Positions 5,970 through 14,159 of a stretch of DNA of 30,011 nt are shown in pieces. Under the pieces are notes generated by a model. The model was not told the origin of the DNA. It was given only the letters and a program-made list of their open reading frames with translations, and made no database searches. Both the position numbers and the translations under genes were made by a program. Each line of letters opens with the position of its first letter. Position 1 is the stretch's first letter. This DNA comes from a virus. Location of the stretch: the IMG/VR virus record IMGVR_UViG_3300046009_001247, positions 1 through 30,011 of that record; one strand, given 5' to 3'.

Positions 5970-8551
5970 CTCGCCATCGCGTTGCGGTTTTGGCTGTCAG
6001 CCATTGCGTTGAAAATCGACACAGATCCTAATGCCGCTGGCACGCGCGGCTTAGCTGGCGCAGCCTTTGTAGACAACGGTTTAGACCGTCCTGTCTCAAG
6101 AATGCGCAGCATCCGTTCTGGATCTTCCGCGATAAGTTTAGCCATCAACGCTGACACGCGCGATTCTTGACGTTTTTTAAGAAATCGTTGCGTGGCATGG
6201 ATAAGATTGTAGGGATACGACAGTGGGTTATACCATTGAAAAGCGGCTTCTTCGCCAACCTGTTCGCCGAGATTGGATGGTGCCTTAGCCGCCAGACGTT
6301 CCATTTGCTTCATGCGCTGGATGTCATCAATGGCGACTTTAAGATCCGTCTTTTGCGCGTCGGTAAATCCGCTGATGTCAGCACGAAGCTGCGCGTCTGT
6401 TTTAGGCGCAATCTTTTCAACTTCTTTGAGCCGCAACTGATCCGTCGCCAGTTCACGCAACGCGTCGTATTGTTCTTTACCGACTGCGCCAATGATAGCC
6501 CGGCGCTGGCTGTCCAGCATCTCAAGCGCGGCTTTAGGCTCGCCAGCGTTGACATTGGTAAGCACGCGGTCTGACACTTCTTTGGCCAGAGCCTCAAGCG
6601 CTTCCGGCGATTTACGCAGCCGCTCTTTAAGGAAGCTCATTTCCTGCGATGACTTTACGGCGCTGTCCACAAGCGCTCGCCAGTCCGTCTTTTTGAGCGC
6701 CGTCGCTTGATCGGTTAGATCAGCGATACCTTTCTGCATTCTAACCGCATTGCGCTGAACTTGCTCAATAATATCATTAACATCGGAGCCTATTATATCT
6801 AACGGCTCACGATATTTTTCAGCAAAAGATGCTAACGCTTTGGGGTCGACGATGCCATCTTTAACGGCTTCTTTACGCGCCATTGCGAGAACAGCATCAT
6901 TTACGTCCGACATGACCGCCGGATTATCGCCAAAGGTCGTCGCAAATTGCCGTGCATTGCGGCCATCAGACAAAAATTTAGCTACAGTCGTATCGGGCGG
7001 TAGAACCGTTTCATTCTTGATATTTGTCCGAAATAAATCGCCAGACACGCCCGTCCGGTAAGGCTTTACTATTTTATCGACAAAAGCTTTATTAGCATCT
7101 TTCCATGCTGCACGCGCTTCTTCGGGTATAGTTTCGCTGGACTCAACAATATCGGTCAGTCTTTTTTTAAGCCCAAGCAAATGCGCTTTACGCGTATTGG
7201 CCTTAACATCGTTAGGAGAAGCCCTAAAAACGGAGGACAATTCAGCGTTTATGGCTTTGTTAAGTTTGCCGATTGAGCGGAATGATGCCATAACCGGCGC
7301 GGCTTCAGTAGGTTCGGCAAAATATCCCGCGCCTTCACCCAGCGAAACCCAATCACCTTTTGCCTGTGGACGCAATTTAGATATGGATTCGGCCAAGGAT
7401 TCTGGGACAGTGGCCGGCGAAAACTCTGCCGTCGGGTCCGCAAGAATGCGTTCAGCTTGCTTCACAACAGGGGCGATATCTTCTTTTGCGGCACCCCATT
7501 TGCCAGCAAACGGTTTTTTGAATGCTTCGCTGACTTCCTGGCTGGCGAGTTCTTCGCCTTTTTTTGCCGCCGCTTGAATGCCTACGCCACGTTCAAACAG
7601 ATCCGTCGCCGGAAGCTGCTTTTGAAGTGCGCCAAGTTTAACTTCAAGCGCTTTGCGTTCTTCAGCCAGATTGCGTAACGGCACATCGCGAATAATGCGC
7701 GGGTTAGCCATCTCTTCTGGCGACAGCGCGCCGGCGCGGTCTTGAATAGCCGCATCAACGCGGGCCAACTGATCGCGGATAGCCGCCGCCTGTTGCGCCG
7801 GTCTGGCGGCAAGCGCACGGGCTTCCGGTGTTTCAACGCCAGCATAGCTTTTCTCAAGCGCCGCCAAGCCAGGTAACTCGACACCGCCCGCCGCCGCCGC
7901 TTCCGCAAGAGTCGGCGCAGGCATACCTGGCGTGCGAGGAATTTGAACACCCTGCTCATAGGCGGCACGGATCTCAGTCGGCGCTGCGGGGCCAGTCAAA
8001 GCCGCGAGTCTATTCTGAACAGCCGCTTCATCGCGGGTAATAGGTAGCAAACGATTAAGCCCGGCGCGGGTAGCGCCGAGAGCGCCTTCGCCAGCGGCTC
8101 TCGCGCCAGCGCCGACAATACCACCGACCGCCGGTAAGCCCATAATGTCCGTAGCAAAGCGCCCTGGTTCAGTAGCGGCCGTCATAAACGCCGCTTTAGG
8201 TGAACCGTAGGCTTGCGCATAGTTTTGAAAAATGTCCGCCGGCAAGCCGCGCAACTGTTGCTGCGCCTGCACGTCGCCCATCGCGGCTTGACCAGCCATC
8301 ATCGGTAATACGACTGCGCCGCGCGCCACATCGACCAGCGGCTGCACAGGACGTTCGGCAATCTGTTTAGCCGCGACCGTTCCGCCAGCGCCGATCATAG
8401 CGCCAATGTCCATAAGGCCGCCTAGCGCTTCAGACACTGGACCATATTCAAACGGTTTGGCCGCCGGGCGTTGCTCAAATATAGACGGTCCCGCATCGAA
8501 CTGATCGAACGGATTAGCAGCACCATCGAACTGATCGAACGGGTTAGCCAT
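5966..8551 (-). CDS. Large internal virion / DNA ejection-type protein
   Basis: The 861-aa product begins with two copies of an NPFDQFD motif (residues 3-9 and 13-19), a repeat seen at the N-terminus of large podovirus internal or ejection proteins. Residues about 45-155 are Gly/Ala-rich with apolar stretches (IGAMIGAGGTVAA, GIVGAGARAAGEGALGA), and most of the rest is a long helical, Lys/Glu/Ala-rich body. No enzymatic motif was recognised. It follows the transglycosylase-bearing protein without a gap. The order small Ala/Gln-rich protein, transglycosylase protein, large protein recalls the T7 gp14-gp15-gp16 ejectosome and the P22 gp7-gp20-gp16 set, with the domain assigned differently. Function is inferred from size, order and composition. 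Confidence 0.72.
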   Translation of the reverse strand: MANPFDQFDGAANPFDQFDAGPSIFEQRPAAKPFEYGPVSEALGGLMDIGAMIGAGGTVAAKQIAERPVQPLVDVARGAVVLPMMAGQAAMGDVQAQQQLRGLPADIFQNYAQAYGSPKAAFMTAATEPGRFATDIMGLPAVGGIVGAGARAAGEGALGATRAGLNRLLPITRDEAAVQNRLAALTGPAAPTEIRAAYEQGVQIPRTPGMPAPTLAEAAAAGGVELPGLAALEKSYAGVETPEARALAARPAQQAAAIRDQLARVDAAIQDRAGALSPEEMANPRIIRDVPLRNLAEERKALEVKLGALQKQLPATDLFERGVGIQAAAKKGEELASQEVSEAFKKPFAGKWGAAKEDIAPVVKQAERILADPTAEFSPATVPESLAESISKLRPQAKGDWVSLGEGAGYFAEPTEAAPVMASFRSIGKLNKAINAELSSVFRASPNDVKANTRKAHLLGLKKRLTDIVESSETIPEEARAAWKDANKAFVDKIVKPYRTGVSGDLFRTNIKNETVLPPDTTVAKFLSDGRNARQFATTFGDNPAVMSDVNDAVLAMARKEAVKDGIVDPKALASFAEKYREPLDIIGSDVNDIIEQVQRNAVRMQKGIADLTDQATALKKTDWRALVDSAVKSSQEMSFLKERLRKSPEALEALAKEVSDRVLTNVNAGEPKAALEMLDSQRRAIIGAVGKEQYDALRELATDQLRLKEVEKIAPKTDAQLRADISGFTDAQKTDLKVAIDDIQRMKQMERLAAKAPSNLGEQVGEEAAFQWYNPLSYPYNLIHATQRFLKKRQESRVSALMAKLIAEDPERMLRILETGRSKPLSTKAAPAKPRVPAALGSVSIFNAMADSQNRNAMAR

Positions 8552-10180
8552 TTAGCGCCCCAGAATTTTAGCGGCCATGCCAGGCCCATACTTAGCATCA
8601 AATGCCGACGCTAGGTTAGGGTTTGCACGAAGATATTCTACAGCCGCCGGAGGTGCGCTGACAGGAGCGGCAGTTTCACCGGCTTGCCCGCGCGACGGCC
8701 GTTCTGCCGCCGCGCCAGCCGGCGTAGCCAGACCCTGAAGCCGCTCTAGCTGAGGTGCAGGTTTATACGGAATGTCAGCGCGACGCGCCAGCATTCGGAC
8801 AGATTCATCAAACCGCGCCAGACGGTCGCCCACTGGGACCGCCGTATCATCCAGACCACCAATGGCGTCCATGACAAATTTACGATCTTCATCTGTAAAG
8901 CTTTTGCCGCCCAGACTACCGCCAATTTTATCGAGAAGCGCGTTCTTTTGCGCGGAGCTTAACCGTGATTCGCCTCGTGTGCCCGGCGTAGAAATACCAA
9001 AAGCGCGAGCCAGACCATAAAGAACTTGTGTGGGTCGCCCGCCGCCGACACCCTCCAGCAATTGTGCCGGTCGGCTGTTTCCCGTTTCGGGATCATATTC
9101 AATTGCGTTCAAGAAACTAAGCGCGCTCTCCTGACCTTCGCGCTTAGTAGATCCTAACGGCTCTAGTCGCTGCGGCTGCAAACGCGGCGGCGCGCCCTCG
9201 CCGGCAGTAACTCCGCTCATTTGACGATTAGCCCATGCAGCTACTTGCCCGGCTGTTTTTCCTTTTAGAACTTCAGGATTAGCGCGGATAGCGTCAGACG
9301 ACACTAATTGCTCTACAGGCGTATTAGGATCTGCTTTCAACACATTTATCGCGCCGCCAGAGCCTAAGAAATGCGCCAGCCGAGTATTGCCCGGCGTCGG
9401 CGCAAGATTAGCGCGCGACAAAGCATTTTTATTTTCTTGCGTAAAAGTATTCAGCATAGGAACTTCGATAGGCGTTCCGTCGCTAAGCTTAGTGCCTCTT
9501 TGAGCAAGAATACGCGCATCCGTAAGACCTTTAGCCTGATCAGGAAAAGTCTTGCGGTAAGTGTTTACAAAAGTGCTGTCGATAAACTGCCCTAAACCTT
9601 GCGCGCTAGAACGCGGATTTCGTCCAGTTCCTTCTTTTTCTGCAGTACGCGCCTGTTCTTCGGGGTAGATATATTTAGGCGCGCGGCCTATGCCAGATTC
9701 AATATACGCACCTGTTCCTTCCGGCCCTTTTTCAATCTTGCGCTCCGCAAGTTTTTCAGATGGAATAGTTAGGCGGTTATAAAGATCTTCATTCCATTGT
9801 TGGCCTCGCAACCAATCGGTAAATTCGGGGTCATATTTTTCGAATTTACTCGCTGCTTTCAAAAAATCTTCCTGTGACGCTTTAGGGCCAAGCGCCGAGA
9901 ACGTGCGGTGCAATTTGTCAGCAAGCAATTTTTCTTGCCCTGCTTCGGCTCTAATGTCCGCTTCTCTGCCCTGTCTCTGCGCGGTTTCCGCCGCCCGCTG
10001 TGAGGCTTCCGCTGCGCGTTGCGCTGCGAGATCCTGATAATATCCGCGCAACGCCATTTGCTGCATCTGCGCGTCAGCCATTTCTTGCTGACGGATTTGC
10101 GCCATGAAATTGACCGGGTCGATTGTAGCGCCACCACTAACTTGCGGCACCATAGCGGCGATGTCGTAGCGAACAGGCAT
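8552..10180 (-). CDS. Internal virion protein with lytic transglycosylase domain
   Basis: The 542-aa product has a Gln/Ala-rich coiled-coil N-terminus (about residues 25-80) and then an SLT-like lysozyme domain at about 178-305. The signature is EGTGRNPRSSAQGLGQFIDSTF followed further on by LARANL-like and LAHFLGSGGAINVL segments; the probable catalytic Glu is in AEKEGTGRNP. The C-terminal part is Pro/Ala/Arg-rich. It probably opens the peptidoglycan locally during DNA injection. The start is taken as the ATG at 10180, which overlaps the previous TAA as TAATG; an in-frame ATG at 10192 would add four residues but lies inside the preceding gene. Confidence 0.85.
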   Translation of the reverse strand: MPVRYDIAAMVPQVSGGATIDPVNFMAQIRQQEMADAQMQQMALRGYYQDLAAQRAAEASQRAAETAQRQGREADIRAEAGQEKLLADKLHRTFSALGPKASQEDFLKAASKFEKYDPEFTDWLRGQQWNEDLYNRLTIPSEKLAERKIEKGPEGTGAYIESGIGRAPKYIYPEEQARTAEKEGTGRNPRSSAQGLGQFIDSTFVNTYRKTFPDQAKGLTDARILAQRGTKLSDGTPIEVPMLNTFTQENKNALSRANLAPTPGNTRLAHFLGSGGAINVLKADPNTPVEQLVSSDAIRANPEVLKGKTAGQVAAWANRQMSGVTAGEGAPPRLQPQRLEPLGSTKREGQESALSFLNAIEYDPETGNSRPAQLLEGVGGGRPTQVLYGLARAFGISTPGTRGESRLSSAQKNALLDKIGGSLGGKSFTDEDRKFVMDAIGGLDDTAVPVGDRLARFDESVRMLARRADIPYKPAPQLERLQGLATPAGAAAERPSRGQAGETAAPVSAPPAAVEYLRANPNLASAFDAKYGPGMAAKILGR

Positions 10181-11742
10181 TAGAAGAACCATCCGGTTTC
10201 TTGTTGCGGGCCGTAATTCATACCGGCGTTTCTATTAAACGCCGTAGGGCTGTTATACATGCGCCCAGCTAACATAGCATTCATCGGAGCCGCCGCCACG
10301 CCTTGAAGCGCCTGACTGAGCGCGGTCGCGCCGCCCATGTAGCCGGTCGCACGCGCCTGCGCGGCGTTCTCCAGACCCGTGCCAAGCGCTTGTCCGGTGC
10401 CAAGCGAAATATTGGCGAGCTGCGGAGCGGTGCCCGTGTAGACATTCGCCAGATTGGTGCCGGTGCCAGAGTAGACATTGGCGACGTTCTGGCCGGTGCC
10501 CAGCACATTAGACGCCAGATTAGCGCCTTGCTGCGCCTGAAGGTTCGCAAGGTTCTGGCCTGTGGCGGACTGTATGTTGCTGACGTTCTGGCCGGTCGTG
10601 CCGTAGATGTTCGCCAAGTTCGGCGCAAGCGCGCCATAGACGTTAGCGACGTTCTGGCCCTGCGCGCCATAAATATTGGCTAAGCTACCTGCGCCCGTTC
10701 CAAAGATATTGGCAAGGTTCTGGCCCTGCGCGGCCTGAAGATTGGCGACGTTCTGGCCCTGAGAGCCATAAAGCCCCGCGACGCCCGTGCCCAGATTGCC
10801 GGCGGCCTGCGACATGACGTTAGCTGCGCCCTGACCAGCGCCAGCAAGACCCTGAAGGCCCGCAGCCACCGCCTGACGGTTAGCCATGAAACGGTTATAC
10901 GCGTTGGCGTATTCTTGGCTTCCGGCTTCCTGACCATAACGCGTTGCGGCTTTCAAAGCCGCGCCAGACCCGCGCATACCAGACGCGCCAGACGCCGCTT
11001 GCATAGCCCGCTGGCCTTCGCCAAATCGGAAGGCGTAGCCTGGGTCCATTTCCAACTGTGCAAGCGTCGGCTGCTGCATAAACGAGCCGTAACCCGGCGC
11101 GTTAGGGTCGCCGCCAACACCATATAAAGCGGCCATAGTATTCTGTGCGGCCGTTCCGGTGTTGTAATACGGAAGCTGATAGCCGGCCTGCGCGCCATAC
11201 GCACCGCCAAGAGCGCCGACACCCTGACGTGTGCCCTGCTGGATAGCCCGCATAGCCTGCCCTGTGCCGCGCTGTAGCGCGCCGGCACCTTGCCCCATGC
11301 CCATCTGAATAGCGTTAGCGGCTTGCTGAGCGCCGCCCGTCAGCGCACCAATCTGACCGCCCGCGCCGCCGTAAAGTGCCTGTTGCTGTGCGGTCTGCGC
11401 CTGAAGCAACGGATTAATGGCGGCTGCGCGTGCCGCTTCAAGTTCGGCCGAAGCGGCGGTCGTGCCGCCACGAAGAAGATCCTGCGCCTGCTGCGACGAC
11501 GTGCGCAGCGACTCCAGTGTCGGAGCCTGCGCGCCCGTGATCGCCTGCGCCGCTTGGCCTTGACCGCGAAGGATGTCCTGACGAGCCTGTTCGGCCTGTT
11601 GCGCCTGAATGAGCGCCGATAGAGTAGCAGCCTGAGACTGCGCGGCAGAAGCTTTTCCTGCGGCCTGCGAGCCAAAAAATCCGCTGGCAATGCTACCCAG
11701 CGCTTGACCACCCATAAGCGCCGCAAATAATGGTAAAGCCAT
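10180..11742 (-). CDS. Ala/Gly/Gln-rich internal virion-type protein with 11-residue repeats
   Basis: The 520-aa product starts with a Gly/Ala-rich apolar region (MALPLFAALMGGQALGSIAS), followed by long Ala/Gln-rich helical sequence. A second Gly-rich part is followed by an array of about eleven 11-residue repeats of the form GQNVANVYGAL (about residues 329-453). Repeat period 11 fits a right-handed helical coil. The C-terminus ends GWFF. Its place just ahead of the transglycosylase and the large internal protein suggests a third ejection-type component, comparable by position to T7 gp14 or P22 gp7. No enzymatic motif is seen. Composition is unusual for the operon, so database similarity may be low-complexity driven. 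Confidence 0.72.
   Translation of the reverse strand: MALPLFAALMGGQALGSIASGFFGSQAAGKASAAQSQAATLSALIQAQQAEQARQDILRGQGQAAQAITGAQAPTLESLRTSSQQAQDLLRGGTTAASAELEAARAAAINPLLQAQTAQQQALYGGAGGQIGALTGGAQQAANAIQMGMGQGAGALQRGTGQAMRAIQQGTRQGVGALGGAYGAQAGYQLPYYNTGTAAQNTMAALYGVGGDPNAPGYGSFMQQPTLAQLEMDPGYAFRFGEGQRAMQAASGASGMRGSGAALKAATRYGQEAGSQEYANAYNRFMANRQAVAAGLQGLAGAGQGAANVMSQAAGNLGTGVAGLYGSQGQNVANLQAAQGQNLANIFGTGAGSLANIYGAQGQNVANVYGALAPNLANIYGTTGQNVSNIQSATGQNLANLQAQQGANLASNVLGTGQNVANVYSGTGTNLANVYTGTAPQLANISLGTGQALGTGLENAAQARATGYMGGATALSQALQGVAAAPMNAMLAGRMYNSPTAFNRNAGMNYGPQQETGWFF
10385..10758 (-). repeat. 33-nt coding repeats (11-residue units)
   Basis: About eleven degenerate tandem units, each near 33 nt, encode variants of G-Q-N-(V/L)-A-N-(V/I/L)-(Y/Q)-x-x-x. 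The marker gttctggcc (plus strand), encoding GQN, recurs at this spacing, for example near 10481, 10552, 10579, 10651, 10717 and 10750. Units differ at silent as well as coding positions, so the array is old enough to have diverged but keeps its period. Confidence 0.8.
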
Positions 11743-11745
11743 AGC

Positions 11746-12012
11746 TTAGTTCCTGCCGATCATGGGCGTTACGGGTTGAGATGATATAGCAACCACTTCA
11801 TTACGGAAAGACTCAGTCGCGGCCGCGCCCTGCCGGACTTCTTTGGCGACCTCAATTTGAAGCATGGGCATGGCCGTGATGGCGCACATCCATTCGTCAA
11901 TTTCCTTGCCCGTGTTCGGATTAACGCCGCGAAGCAGCGTGAACCACGCGCATTTAAGTTGCAGGCAGTCCTTTTTAACCAAAGGGCAAAAGGTTCCGTT
12001 TTTAAGTTCCAT
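11746..12012 (-). CDS. Small cysteine-containing virion-operon protein
   Basis: The 88-aa product has four cysteines, at 9, 16 and 21 (FCPLVKKDCLQLKCAWF) and 43 (EWMCAI), an arrangement that could bind a metal such as zinc or an Fe-S cluster. The rest is helical (MLQIEVAKEVRQGAAATESF). Similar small Cys-containing proteins are common in podovirus structural operons and have no assigned role. The ATG overlaps the upstream fibre stop as TAATG. It may be an assembly chaperone for the fibre or for the ejection proteins on either side; that is speculation. Confidence 0.75.
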   Translation of the reverse strand: MELKNGTFCPLVKKDCLQLKCAWFTLLRGVNPNTGKEIDEWMCAITAMPMLQIEVAKEVRQGAAATESFRNEVVAISSQPVTPMIGRN

Positions 12013-13562
12013 TAGTCTTTCGTCGCTATAATAACATCCACATATTGCACAGTAAGATCTATAGCCGTGCCAGTAAAGCTATGACTATGACCGCCGCCGC
12101 CGCCCGTGCTGCTATTGCTGACCGTAATACCGGTCGTTTTAGTTTCGGTATTTTGCGTGGTGTTTGTGCTTTGCGTAAGAGACGCATAGCCAGAACCTGC
12201 CGCACCACCTACAGTAACTGCATGAAAATGGCCTGGGTCAGATACTGTCGCCGTATGCGTGTGCGACGGAATATCGGCCGTCGTAAGCGTATAACTGCCA
12301 ACTGTGCCGCTAACAGCTTGAGATGTAAACGCCGTTGTAAACGCGACAGAACCGCCTGACGACGCGGTGCCAGAAACAACGCGAAGCGCTTTGTTATTAT
12401 GGCTTGTTGATTTAGTCCACCCAGTTGGAGCGGCCGTCTGCGCGAACAGCATGGCGGTGCCGGCCGGAATATTGACCCAAGGGCCGGAGAAAGATGTCGC
12501 GGTAAGCGTTCCACTAACGGAGCTATTACCAGTAATCGTCGCGCCGCCGGCAGAAACTGTTAATCCGTTAGACGCCGTTAAAGTGCTACTAGCGGTAAAC
12601 GTGCCTGTAACAGTGCTATTTCCTGTAATGGCAGCGCCGCCAGTAGCAACAGTTAGCCCATTTGATACGGAAATTCCGTTATTTGCTGAGATGATGCCAG
12701 AAGCGCCAAAAGTCCCCGCGACAGAACTATTGCCCGTAATAGATGCGCCGCCAGCCGTGACTGTGAAACCATTAGACGCGGTTAATAAATTGCTAACGCC
12801 AAGCGTTCCACTAACGGAGCTATTTCCGGTAATAGACGCGCCGCCCGAAGATACGGTTAACGCCCCGCTAATGCCAAATGTCCCGGTAATAGAGCTATTT
12901 CCGGTGACATTGATAGGGCTGCTAAATGTCGATGTTCCTGTGCTGGCGATAGTAAGGCGTGTAACGCCGTTAGTTTTTACGACACAGTTGCGCGCATCTT
13001 TAACGTCAAAAGTAGAGTTAGTGGCGTCGGCAGATATAAGTGTCCGTGAAGTTCCATTAGACGAAAGCTGAATACGCCCATTATCATCTATGTCAAGTGC
13101 TTCCGTCGGCGCGACAGTTCCTATGCCAACCGCTCCTGAAGAAGTGATTACGAACGGCGTTAGATCAGGATCGGTGCTGTCTTGAACGCGCAAAACATCG
13201 CCCGTGCCGGTCTGCGTTATTTTAAGCGCCGGTGACGATGAGTTTGTTGATATGGTGACGTTACCAGTTAAAACTGGAGATACTGCCGTCGTTGGAGCGG
13301 CTATGTAATCAACGACCCATATTTCGACATCATCGGCATCGGTCAACTTAAATTTATACGCGGCTTCCCCAAGCCAAATATTAGCCTCCCCCCGCGAATC
13401 GAGAATAATTGGGTTAGTGTTCGGCGTAGACCCAGCCGAGTCCGTATATGTGGCTTGTGGCGATGTTGTGCCGGCAGCATAAGTATAAACCTTACCCCCG
13501 ACCAATGGCGAACCGTCAGCGCCAATAAATTGCGTTTTAGGGATCGGAGTAATGACAGCCAT
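12012..13562 (-). CDS. Tail fibre with collar-type, HxH-rich tip
   Basis: The 516-aa product has an N-terminal attachment-type domain (residues 1-90: TQFIGADGSPLVGGKVYTYAAG, NPIILDSRGEANIWLGE), of the kind found on many podovirus fibres and tailspikes. A middle part carries Ser/Thr/Gly-rich repeats (about 215-350). The C-terminal tip (from about 360: NIPAGTAMLFAQTAAPTGW) is a tail-collar-like domain. His-x-His motifs HTHT, HFH and HSHS there resemble the metal-binding knitted fibre tips of the T4 gp37 type. It should be a receptor-binding appendage. It lies among the tail genes, just downstream of the jelly-roll-like protein, whereas the S74 fibre lies among head genes. Confidence 0.85.
   Translation of the reverse strand: MAVITPIPKTQFIGADGSPLVGGKVYTYAAGTTSPQATYTDSAGSTPNTNPIILDSRGEANIWLGEAAYKFKLTDADDVEIWVVDYIAAPTTAVSPVLTGNVTISTNSSSPALKITQTGTGDVLRVQDSTDPDLTPFVITSSGAVGIGTVAPTEALDIDDNGRIQLSSNGTSRTLISADATNSTFDVKDARNCVVKTNGVTRLTIASTGTSTFSSPINVTGNSSITGTFGISGALTVSSGGASITGNSSVSGTLGVSNLLTASNGFTVTAGGASITGNSSVAGTFGASGIISANNGISVSNGLTVATGGAAITGNSTVTGTFTASSTLTASNGLTVSAGGATITGNSSVSGTLTATSFSGPWVNIPAGTAMLFAQTAAPTGWTKSTSHNNKALRVVSGTASSGGSVAFTTAFTSQAVSGTVGSYTLTTADIPSHTHTATVSDPGHFHAVTVGGAAGSGYASLTQSTNTTQNTETKTTGITVSNSSTGGGGGHSHSFTGTAIDLTVQYVDVIIATKD
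12490..12900 (-). repeat. Fibre shaft repeats of about 31 residues
   Basis: At least five copies of a unit containing GGASITGNSSVSGTL followed by LTASNGLTVS-like sequence recur at about 31 residues (one is 37). In DNA the block encoding ITGNSSV(S/A)GT recurs near 12505, 12605, 12720, 12810 and 12890. The pattern fits a beta-helical or triple-beta shaft with variable number of units. Confidence 0.7.
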
Positions 13563-14159
13563 TTATCCACCTACTAGACTTGTAACGGTCAGAATGACCG
13601 AAGGAATGGCGGGGATATTCCCCGACGCAGTAGTGGCTAATATTGAGACGTTCGTATTTGTCGTTTCCCAATATAGCTCAAAATAATCGCCTGCGGTTAG
13701 ACTTACCACGAAATTCCACGCCGCGACATAGGCGTTACTAGACCCCGATAATGTAATTTTGGTCGCTGAATCCGGCACCGACGTTCCGTTTACACTTAGC
13801 CATATATGAACACCTTTAGAGCTGGCGTTAGTGCTAATGAATTGCGCCGAAAACTGTATATTGTAAGTTCCTGTATTGTCTACATAAACACGCGAATTTG
13901 GCGTGCCTATATAAACACCGTATTGCAGCGGGCCATCGTTAATTTTACTGGCGACGCTATTCAATTTCATTGCGTAGGCGGTATTAGCCGCCGCCGCAGT
14001 CTGCGTCGTCGTATCGTAATATGACCCATACCGACGGCCATTTTCAACGGACACATAGATATTATAGAACCAACGATACCATTCGCGGGTTACATAATCC
14101 GTTATTTTGTCCCAGATTGGAACACGCGCTGCCGGAATGAGCGTATTGTTATCAGGCAT
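13563..14159 (-). CDS. Virion-associated protein with C-terminal beta-sandwich
   Basis: The 198-aa product has an N-terminal helical/aromatic region (RVPIWDKITDYVTREWYRWFYNIY) and a C-terminal beta-rich domain (about 60-198). Strand-like elements TGTYNIQFSAQF, GVHIWLSVNGTSVPDS and AGDYFELYWETTNTNVSI resemble the C1q/TNF-like jelly-roll heads often seen on phage fibres. It overlaps the gp10-like gene by 8 nt and abuts the HxH-tipped fibre, so it is probably a tail or fibre-adaptor component. No direct family match can be claimed from sequence reading alone. Confidence 0.75.
   Translation of the reverse strand: MPDNNTLIPAARVPIWDKITDYVTREWYRWFYNIYVSVENGRRYGSYYDTTTQTAAAANTAYAMKLNSVASKINDGPLQYGVYIGTPNSRVYVDNTGTYNIQFSAQFISTNASSKGVHIWLSVNGTSVPDSATKITLSGSSNAYVAAWNFVVSLTAGDYFELYWETTNTNVSILATTASGNIPAIPSVILTVTSLVGG

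Noticed and set aside
12367-13071. Plus-strand open frame with repetitive Pro/Val-rich product
   Set aside because: It is the antisense of the fibre shaft repeats; its periodicity only mirrors the real gene.
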